64,000 nucleotides of DNA. It comes from Streptomyces sp. YS415. GTDB taxonomy: Bacteria > Actinomycetota > Actinomycetes > Streptomycetales > Streptomycetaceae. The stretch lies in NCBI RefSeq assembly GCF_023544665.1, contig NZ_JAMJFL010000025.1, positions 1-64,000 of the forward strand. The letters are read 5' to 3'. The notes beneath the pieces were generated by a model. That model was not told the DNA's origin and did no database searches. It was given only the letters and a program-made list of their open reading frames with translations. Positions 58,086 through 64,000 of this stretch are shown in pieces; positions within the stretch are counted from its first letter, which is position 1; each line of letters opens with the position of its first letter. Position numbers and translations under genes: made by a program.

Positions 58086-58420
58086 CATCACCGCGGGACC
58101 ACCGGGACGCCGTCGGCGTTCCGGCCTTCGGCCTACCCTGGGTCGGACAAATGGGGATGTTCGCGTCAACATCGCCCACCGCACATCGATAGCCCAGAGC
58201 GATCAATAACGATCGTGCTTTCGATAACAGAACCCTTGACTCGTGTGCGAGGCCGGAGCAAGACTCCCGTCCATCGGTCGGCATTGTCGAACACCTACCG
58301 GCAATACGCGCTAGAGTGTGGCAACGCCAAGGGCCGGTACAGCTCTCATCCCCGAGGGCGCGAACCACCGGTGGGACCCGGGGTTCGGCTTCCCCTGGAC
58401 GAAGGACAAAGGAGTCGCGG
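58086..58420 (+). promoter_or_regulatory. Control region of the glycerol operon
   Basis: About 335 bp. TTGACT (58236-58241) and AAGACT (18 bp later) form one promoter candidate. TAGAGT at 58312-58317 is a second -10. The operator-like GGTCGGCATTGTCGAAC at 58276-58292 lies between them. This fits the two promoters described for the S. coelicolor gyl operon. The stretch around 58190-58230 is AT-rich for this genome. Confidence 0.55.
58276..58292 (+). promoter_or_regulatory. GylR operator-like element upstream of glpF
   Basis: GGTCGGCATTGTCGAAC resembles the palindrome before gylR (15 of 17 matches to its complement). It lies just downstream of the first promoter candidate, where a bound repressor would block transcription. 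Confidence 0.6.
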
Positions 58421-59221
58421 GTGTCCAGCTCCGACATCTTCATCGGCGAGACCATCGGTACCGCCATACTCATCCTGCTCGGCGGCGGCGTGTGTGCCGC
58501 CGTCACGCTGAAGGCCTCCAAGGCCCGTAACGCCGGCTGGCTCGCCATCACCTTCGGGTGGGGCTTCGCGGTCCTCACGGCGGTCTACATCTCGGCGCCC
58601 CTGTCCGGCGCCCACCTGAACCCGGCCGTGACCCTCGGGCTCGCGATCAAGGACAACGGCATCGAGTGGAGCGACGTCCCCACCTACTTCGGCGGACAGC
58701 TGCTCGGCGCCATGATCGGCGCGGCCCTGGTGTGGGTCGCCTACTACGGCCAGTTCCTCGCCCACCTGACCGACAAGGAGATCGTCGGCGGTCCCGGCGC
58801 CGAGACGACCACCGCCAAGGCGGTCGAGGCCCGGGAGAAGGGCGCGGGCCCGGTCCTCGGCGTCTTCTCCACCGGTCCGGAGATCCGGGTCGCCTGGCAG
58901 AACGTGGCCACGGAGATCATCGGCACCGTCGTGCTGGTGCTCGCGGTCCTCACGCAGGGCCTGAACGCGGCCGGCGACGGCCTCGGCATCCTGGGCGGTC
59001 TGATCACCGCGTTCGTGGTGGTCTCGATCGGTCTGTCGCTGGGCGGTCCGACCGGCTACGCGATCAACCCGGCCCGTGACCTCGGTCCGCGTATCGTGCA
59101 CGCCCTCCTGCCGCTGCCCAACAAGGGGGGCTCCGACTGGGGCTACGCCTGGGTCCCGGTGGTCGGCCCGCTGATCGGCGCGGCCGTCGCCGCAGGCATC
59201 TACAACGTCGCTTTCGTCTAA
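58421..59221 (+). CDS. glpF: Glycerol uptake facilitator (aquaglyceroporin)
   Basis: A 266-residue MIP-family channel with six membrane helices. The two half-helix motifs are HLNPAVTLG and INPARDLGPR; the residue after the second NPA (RD) marks a glycerol facilitator rather than a water channel. It corresponds to the first gene of the S. coelicolor gylCAB operon. The GTG at 58421 has GGAG 7-8 nt upstream. glpK follows after 69 bp. Confidence 0.95.
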   Translation: MSSSDIFIGETIGTAILILLGGGVCAAVTLKASKARNAGWLAITFGWGFAVLTAVYISAPLSGAHLNPAVTLGLAIKDNGIEWSDVPTYFGGQLLGAMIGAALVWVAYYGQFLAHLTDKEIVGGPGAETTTAKAVEAREKGAGPVLGVFSTGPEIRVAWQNVATEIIGTVVLVLAVLTQGLNAAGDGLGILGGLITAFVVVSIGLSLGGPTGYAINPARDLGPRIVHALLPLPNKGGSDWGYAWVPVVGPLIGAAVAAGIYNVAFV

Positions 59222-59290
59222 AGCCGCACCGGACGCTCGAAGCACAGGTAGACACGTCTCCTCCACCCACGGACCTTCCAGGAGCACACA

Positions 59291-60832
59291 GTGACCGACG
59301 CCCACACCGCCGGCCCCTTCATCGCCGCCATCGACCAGGGCACCACCTCCTCGCGCTGCATCGTCTTCGACCGCGACGGCCGCATCGTCTCGGTCGACCA
59401 GAAGGAGCACGAGCAGATCTTCCCCAAGCCGGGCTGGGTCGAGCACAACGCCACCGAGATCTGGACCAACGTCGAGGAGGTCGTCGCCGGAGCCATCGCC
59501 AAGGCCGGCATCACCCGCGACGACATCAAGGCCATCGGCATCACCAACCAGCGCGAGACCACCGTGCTGTGGGACCGCAACACCGGTGAGCCCGTCCACA
59601 ACGCCCTCGTCTGGCAGGACACCCGCACCGACTCGCTCTGCAGAGAGCTCGGCCGCAACGTCGGCCAGGACCGCTTCCGCCGGGAGACCGGCCTGCCGCT
59701 CGCGTCGTACTTCTCCGGCCCGAAGGCCCGCTGGCTGCTCGACAACGTCGAGGGCCTGCGGGAGCGCGCCGAGGCGGGCGACATCCTCTTCGGCACCATG
59801 GACAGCTGGGTCATCTGGAACCTGACCGGCGGTGTCAACGGCGGCAAGCACGTCACCGACGTCACCAACGCCTCCCGCACCATGCTGATGAACCTGCACA
59901 CCATGAAGTGGGACGAGAAGATCGCCGAGTCCATCGGCGTCCCGCTGACGATCCTGCCGGAGATCCGCTCCTCCGCGGAGGTCTACGGCGAGGTCACCGG
60001 CGGCAAGCTGGGCGACCTGCTCGGCGGCATCCCGGTCGCCTCGGCGCTCGGCGACCAGCAGGCGGCCCTGTTCGGCCAGACCTGCTTCTCCGAGGGCGAG
60101 ACCAAGTCCACCTACGGCACCGGCACCTTCATGGTGATGAACACCGGTGACAAGATCATCAACTCCTACGCGGGCCTGCTGACCACCGTCGGCTACAAGA
60201 TCGGCGAGCAGCCGACGGTCTACGCGCTGGAGGGCTCGATCGCCGTCACCGGCTCCCTGGTGCAGTGGATGCGCGACCAGATGGGCCTGATCTCCACCGC
60301 GGCCGAGATCGAGACGCTCGCGCTCTCCGTCGAGGACAACGGCGGCGCCTACTTCGTGCCGGCCTTCTCCGGCCTGTTCGCCCCGCACTGGCGCGATGAC
60401 GCTCGCGGTGTGATCGCCGGCCTGACCCGCTACGTCACGAAGGCGCACCTCGCGCGCGCCGTCCTGGAGGCGACCGCCTGGCAGACCCGGGAGATCGCCG
60501 ACGCCATGGTCAAGGACTCCGGCGACGAGCTGGTGACCCTGAAGGTCGACGGCGGCATGACCTCCAACAACCTCCTGATGCAGACGCTCTCGGACGTCCT
60601 GGACGCACCGGTGGTGCGCCCGATGGTCGCCGAGACCACCTGCCTCGGCGCCGCCTACGCCGCCGGCCTCGCCGTCGGCTTCTGGTCCAGCACCGACGAA
60701 CTGCGCGCCAACTGGCGCCGGGCCGCCGAGTGGACCCCCCACATGGACGCGGAGACCCGCGACCGCGAGTACAAGAACTGGCTCAAGGCCGTCGACCGGA
60801 CCATGGGCTGGATCGACGACGACGAAAGCTGA
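59291..60832 (+). CDS. glpK: Glycerol kinase
   Basis: A 513-residue FGGY-family kinase phosphorylating glycerol to sn-glycerol-3-phosphate. Motifs: AAIDQGTTSSRCIVFD (12-27), the glycerol-binding TNQRETTVLWD and NALVWQDTRT, GDQQAALFGQ, and KVDGGMTSNNLLMQ in the C-terminal domain. The GTG at 59291 follows AGGAG by 6-7 nt. It is second in the glpF-glpK-glpD operon and trapping of glycerol by it supplies the inducer of GylR. Confidence 0.97.
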   Translation: MTDAHTAGPFIAAIDQGTTSSRCIVFDRDGRIVSVDQKEHEQIFPKPGWVEHNATEIWTNVEEVVAGAIAKAGITRDDIKAIGITNQRETTVLWDRNTGEPVHNALVWQDTRTDSLCRELGRNVGQDRFRRETGLPLASYFSGPKARWLLDNVEGLRERAEAGDILFGTMDSWVIWNLTGGVNGGKHVTDVTNASRTMLMNLHTMKWDEKIAESIGVPLTILPEIRSSAEVYGEVTGGKLGDLLGGIPVASALGDQQAALFGQTCFSEGETKSTYGTGTFMVMNTGDKIINSYAGLLTTVGYKIGEQPTVYALEGSIAVTGSLVQWMRDQMGLISTAAEIETLALSVEDNGGAYFVPAFSGLFAPHWRDDARGVIAGLTRYVTKAHLARAVLEATAWQTREIADAMVKDSGDELVTLKVDGGMTSNNLLMQTLSDVLDAPVVRPMVAETTCLGAAYAAGLAVGFWSSTDELRANWRRAAEWTPHMDAETRDREYKNWLKAVDRTMGWIDDDES

Positions 60833-60842
60833 CGGAGCGCGC

Positions 60843-60866
60843 GGGGAGCTCGGCAGCGAGCTCCCC
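60843..60866 (+). promoter_or_regulatory. Intercistronic hairpin between glpK and glpD
   Basis: GGGGAGCTCG and CGAGCTCCCC form a perfect 10-bp stem with a GCAG loop 11 nt past the glpK stop. It may stabilise the upstream mRNA or partly terminate, lowering glpD relative to glpK. Confidence 0.55.
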
Positions 60867-60907
60867 GGAGCTCCGCCGCACGCTCTGACGAGGAGTAACA
60901 ACCCGAA

Positions 60908-62524
60908 ATGACCAGTCAGTCCACCCTCCAGTCCGTGCCTGCCCTCGGCACGCGCCCGGCTTCCGGCTCGAACCCGAGCCGTGCCGAGACCCGGGAGCAG
61001 CTCTCCAAGGCGTCGTACGACCTTCTCGTGATCGGCGGCGGCATCCTGGGCATCTCCACCGCCTGGCACGCCGCGCAGTCCGGCCTGAGGGTGGCCCTGG
61101 TCGACGCCGGCGACTTCGCCGGCGCCACCTCCTCCGCCTCCTCCAAGCTCCTCCACGGCGGTCTGCGCTACCTGCAGACCGGCGCGGTGAGGCTGGTGGC
61201 GGAGAACCACTTCGAGCGCCGTGCGGTCTCCCGTCAGGTGGCCCCCCACCTGGCGAACCCGCTCACCTTCTACCTCCCCGTGTACAAGGGCGGGCCGCAC
61301 GGCGCGGCGAAGCTCGGCGCGGGCGTCTTCGCCTACTCCGCGCTCTCCGCGTTCGGTGACGGCGTCGGCCACCTGCTCTCCCCGGCCAAGGCCGCGCAGG
61401 ACGTGCCCGAGCTGCGCACCGACAACCTCAAGGCCGTGGCCGTGTACGGCGACGACCAGATGAACGACGCCCGGATGGCGCTGATGACGGTCCGCGCGGC
61501 CGTCGAGGCGGGCGCCGCCGTCCTCAACCACGCCGAGGTCACCGGCCTGCGCTTCACCCGGGGCCGGGTCACCGGCGCCGAGCTGCGCGACCGGGTGTCG
61601 GGCGACGAGTTCGGCGTCGACGCCCGCCTGGTACTGAACGCCACCGGTCCCTGGGTGGACCACCTGCGCAGGATGGAGAACCCCGATGCCGCCCCGTCGA
61701 TCCGCCTGTCGAAGGGCGCGCACCTGGTCCTGAAGCGGACCTCGCCCTGGAGGGCGGCGCTCGCCACCCCGATCGACAAGTACCGCATCACCTTCGCCCT
61801 GCCCTGGGAGGACATGCTCCTGCTCGGCACCACGGACGAGGAGTTCGAGGGCGACCCGGCGGACGTCTCCGTCACCGAGCGGGACATATCCCAGATCCTG
61901 GACGAGGCCGCGTTCTCCATCCGCGACCAGCAGCTGTCCCGGGACCTGATCACCTACTCCTTCGCCGGTCTGCGGGTGCTGCCGGGCGGGCCCGGCGACA
62001 CGGCGAAGGCCAAGCGCGAGACGGTCGTCACCGAGGGCCGCGGCGGCATGCTGTCGGTCGCGGGCGGCAAGTGGACGACGTTCCGGCACATCGGCCGCAC
62101 GATCATGAAGAAGCTGGAGGCGCTGCCGGGCCACCCGCTGGGCGACGACTTCGAGCCGATCAGCAGGCTGCCGAAGAGGATCCCGCTGCCCGGTGTCGCC
62201 AACCCCCGCGCGGTCGCGCACCGCCTGCTGGCGGACGGCCCCGCGCCGGGCCCGCGCATGGGCGCCGACACCGCCCGCCACCTGGCCACCCACTACGGCT
62301 CGCTGGCCTTTGACATCGCCCGGCTGGCCAACGACGACCCCGGGCTCGCCGAGCGCGTCCACCCCGACGCCCCGGAGATCTGGGCCCAGGTCGTCTACGC
62401 CCGCGACCACGAGTGGGCGGAGACGGCGGACGACGTCCTGCGCCGCCGTACGACGCTGACGATCCGCGGCCTGGCCTCGGACGACGTGCGGGCCAGGGTC
62501 CAGGACCTGCTCGACAAGAAGTAG
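60908..62524 (+). CDS. glpD: FAD-dependent glycerol-3-phosphate dehydrogenase
   Basis: A 538-residue membrane-associated flavoenzyme oxidising glycerol-3-phosphate to dihydroxyacetone phosphate. The FAD motif DLLVIGGGILGISTAWHAA (about 38-56) is followed by SSASSKLLHGGLRYLQ, substrate-domain text, and a C-terminal helical DAO_C domain. The ATG at 60908 has GAGGAG about 12 nt upstream. It is last in the glycerol operon. Confidence 0.96.
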   Translation: MTSQSTLQSVPALGTRPASGSNPSRAETREQLSKASYDLLVIGGGILGISTAWHAAQSGLRVALVDAGDFAGATSSASSKLLHGGLRYLQTGAVRLVAENHFERRAVSRQVAPHLANPLTFYLPVYKGGPHGAAKLGAGVFAYSALSAFGDGVGHLLSPAKAAQDVPELRTDNLKAVAVYGDDQMNDARMALMTVRAAVEAGAAVLNHAEVTGLRFTRGRVTGAELRDRVSGDEFGVDARLVLNATGPWVDHLRRMENPDAAPSIRLSKGAHLVLKRTSPWRAALATPIDKYRITFALPWEDMLLLGTTDEEFEGDPADVSVTERDISQILDEAAFSIRDQQLSRDLITYSFAGLRVLPGGPGDTAKAKRETVVTEGRGGMLSVAGGKWTTFRHIGRTIMKKLEALPGHPLGDDFEPISRLPKRIPLPGVANPRAVAHRLLADGPAPGPRMGADTARHLATHYGSLAFDIARLANDDPGLAERVHPDAPEIWAQVVYARDHEWAETADDVLRRRTTLTIRGLASDDVRARVQDLLDKK

Positions 62525-62558
62525 CCCGCGTCGGGTGCCGGTGACGTGCCTCCATAAT

Positions 62559-62585
62559 GTGCTCAGACATCGGATGTCTCAGCAC
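62559..62585 (+). promoter_or_regulatory. Operator-like inverted repeat before the FadR-type gene
   Basis: GTGCTCAGACAT, CGG, then ATGTCTCAGCAC: two 12-nt arms matching at 11 positions. The left end overlaps a TAATGT -10 candidate (62555-62560) and the element ends 13 bp before the ATG, the expected place for an autorepressor. Confidence 0.7.
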
Positions 62586-62598
62586 ACTGGAGGCCGTC

Positions 62599-63270
62599 AT
62601 GGCAGTCACCGACGAGGCGATCGAGAAGATCAAGGGCATGATCGTCTCCGGTGCGCTGCGCCCCGGCGACCGGCTCCCCAAGGAGAGCGAACTCGCCGCC
62701 GACCTGGGCCTGTCCCGCAACTCCCTGCGCGAGGCGGTACGCGCCCTGTCGCTGATCCGGATCCTGGACGTGCGGCAGGGTGACGGCACGTATGTCACCA
62801 GCCTCGATCCGCAACTGCTGCTGGAGGCCATGAGTTTCGTCGTCGACTTCCACCGCGACGACACCGTGCTGGAGTTCCTGGCGGTGCGGCGCATCCTGGA
62901 GCCGGCCGCGACGGCCATGGCGGCGGCGCACATCAGCGAGCGGCAACTGGACGAGCTGTCCGCCCGGCTGGACGCCCTCGGCACGGCACCCTCGGTGGAG
63001 GAACTCGTCGCGTGCGACCTGGAGTTCCACCGGGCGATCGTGCGGACCTCCGGCAACTCGGTGCTGTGCTCCCTGCTCGACGGGCTCTCCGGGCCCACCA
63101 CGCGGGCCCGGATCTGGCGCGGGCTGACCCAGGAGGACGCCGTCAGCCGCACCCTGCACGAGCACCGGGCGATCCTCGCCGCTCTGCGCGACCGGGACGC
63201 GGAGGCCGCCCGCTCGTGGGCGACGGTGCACATCGCGAGCGTGGAGCAGTGGCTGCGCTCCGCCCTGTGA
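62599..63270 (+). CDS. FadR/GntR-family transcriptional regulator
   Basis: A 223-residue regulator. Winged helix at about 5-70 (LPKESELAADLGLSRNSLREAVRAL) and FadR-C helical domain with metal-binding residues (D141, H145 region: CDLEFHRAIV; later HEHRAIL). The ATG at 62599 follows GGAGG closely. It lies 75 bp after glpD, but has its own promoter and operator candidate, so it need not belong to the glycerol regulon. Its target is not apparent in the window. Confidence 0.92.
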   Translation: MAVTDEAIEKIKGMIVSGALRPGDRLPKESELAADLGLSRNSLREAVRALSLIRILDVRQGDGTYVTSLDPQLLLEAMSFVVDFHRDDTVLEFLAVRRILEPAATAMAAAHISERQLDELSARLDALGTAPSVEELVACDLEFHRAIVRTSGNSVLCSLLDGLSGPTTRARIWRGLTQEDAVSRTLHEHRAILAALRDRDAEAARSWATVHIASVEQWLRSAL

Positions 63271-63306
63271 ACAGCACCGGACGGGGGGTGTTCAGGGGTG
63301 GCGATC

Positions 63307-63331
63307 GGGGCAGTGATCCGTTCACTCCCCC
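63307..63331 (+). terminator. Hairpin after the FadR-type gene
   Basis: GGGGcAGTGA and TCACTcCCCC pair with a single mismatch around TCCGT, 37 nt past the stop. A second, shorter GGGGGC/GCCCCC stem follows at 63338-63356. Confidence 0.6.
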
Positions 63332-63412
63332 GTGCAAGGGGGCTGCGGGCGCCCCCGCCGCACGCCGTAAGGTTGGGTCGTCAGGCGAGGGCACGTCGGA
63401 AGGAGGCACTGG

Positions 63413-64000
63413 GTGATCGAGCTCGAGGGGGTTCCCGAGCTGATCGACCCGGTCATGGTGGCCGCGTTCGAGGGCTGGAACGACGCCGGCGACGCAGCCT
63501 CCACCGCGGTCGCGCATCTGGACAGGGAGTGGAAGGGCGAGGTGTTCGCGGCGCTGGACGCCGAGGACTACTACGACTTCCAGGTCAACCGCCCCACGGT
63601 GTGGATGGACGCGGGCGTACGGAAGATCACCTGGCCCACGACACGGCTGTCCGTGGTTCGGGTCGGCGGCGAGAAGCCGCGCGATCTCGTGCTCGTCCGG
63701 GGTATCGAGCCGTCCATGCGCTGGCGCTCGTTCTGCAACGAGCTGCTGGGCTTCGCGCACGAACTGGGCGTGGAGCTGGTGGTCGTCCTGGGCGCCCTGC
63801 TCGGCGACACCCCGCACACACGTCCGGTCCCGATCAGCGGGACCACGTCGGACCCCGATCTGGCCCGCCGGATGGACCTGGAGGAGACCAAGTACGAGGG
63901 CCCCACGGGCATCGTCGGCGTCCTTCAAGAGGCGTGCACGCACGCGGGCGTGCCGGCCGTCAGCCTCTGGGCCGCCGTACCGCATTACGTGTCGCAGCCG
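63413..64000 (+). CDS. PAC2-family protein (ParJ-like), truncated by the window end
   Basis: The first 196 residues of a PAC2 (proteasome assembly chaperone 2-like) family protein: VMVAAFEGWNDAGDAASTAVAHL near the start and GALLGDTPHTRPVPISGT in the middle are the family hallmarks. By position it corresponds to S. coelicolor ParJ, reported to influence ParA polymerisation; archaeal and actinobacterial relatives have also been linked to proteasome assembly by fold. The GTG at 63413 has AGGAGG 6 nt upstream. The stop lies beyond 64000. Confidence 0.9.
   Translation, partial: MIELEGVPELIDPVMVAAFEGWNDAGDAASTAVAHLDREWKGEVFAALDAEDYYDFQVNRPTVWMDAGVRKITWPTTRLSVVRVGGEKPRDLVLVRGIEPSMRWRSFCNELLGFAHELGVELVVVLGALLGDTPHTRPVPISGTTSDPDLARRMDLEETKYEGPTGIVGVLQEACTHAGVPAVSLWAAVPHYVSQP

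Noticed and set aside
58346..62410. 1354-codon minus-strand open frame opposite glpF-glpK-glpD
   Set aside because: Antisense of three well-recognised genes; composition typical of codon-position artefacts.

Overview
The window is high-GC actinobacterial chromosome, almost certainly Streptomyces. Supporting signs are strong third-position G/C codon use, a single in-frame TTA codon, a conservon (rar/cvn type), the Pup-proteasome locus and the glycerol (gyl) regulon. From memory, the gene order closely matches the core-chromosome segment of S. coelicolor around SCO1608-SCO1662. I saw no tRNA or rRNA genes, no CRISPR array and no insertion sequence.

Layout, left half. At 0.3-1.5 kb is a fold-type III PLP enzyme. 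At 1.5-7.5 kb is a catabolic cluster: a GlnA4-type gamma-glutamyl-amine synthetase, an aldehyde dehydrogenase and an SDR on one strand, and a FadR-type regulator with a gamma-glutamyl hydrolase on the other. It fits gamma-glutamylated ethanolamine or polyamine breakdown, and a shared 22-bp motif lies upstream of both arms. At 7.6-11 kb are a LysR gene divergent from a TDT/TehA-like channel, then a cupin regulator coupled to a solitary metal-receptor protein. At 11.3-15 kb is a compatible-solute ABC importer with its permease fused to two substrate-binding domains. At 15.2-18.2 kb are a 5'-3' exonuclease, an iron-box-preceded siderophore-interacting protein and a pseudouridine synthase. At 18.1-22.7 kb is the conservon rarABCDE, ending in a P450 without the K-helix EXXR motif.

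Middle. At 23-32.7 kb are helY, a lipid kinase, tatC, tatA, two small ORFs, the WYL regulators pafC/pafB and two FKBP prolyl isomerases. At 32.7-42.8 kb is the Pup-proteasome system: pafA, then a divergent MFS/LacI pair, prcA, prcB, an endonuclease VII-like gene, pup, dop and arc(mpa). Tagging (PafA), depupylation and deamidation (Dop), unfolding (Arc/Mpa) and degradation (PrcAB) are all encoded, and PafBC is the DNA-damage activator known from mycobacteria.

Right half. At 43-48.9 kb are a ferredoxin, a secreted protein, tRNA m1A58 methyltransferase, an M50 site-2-type protease, an Fe-S RecB-like nuclease with a decaying repeat tail, and an orphan NarL-type response regulator. At 48.9-53.3 kb are two family-5 solute-binding lipoproteins without a transporter, and a HAD phosphatase. 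At 53.5-62.5 kb is metH, divergent from gylR and the glpF-glpK-glpD operon. The window ends with a FadR-type regulator bearing a strong operator and a truncated PAC2-family gene. Strong hairpin terminators separate most transcription units.
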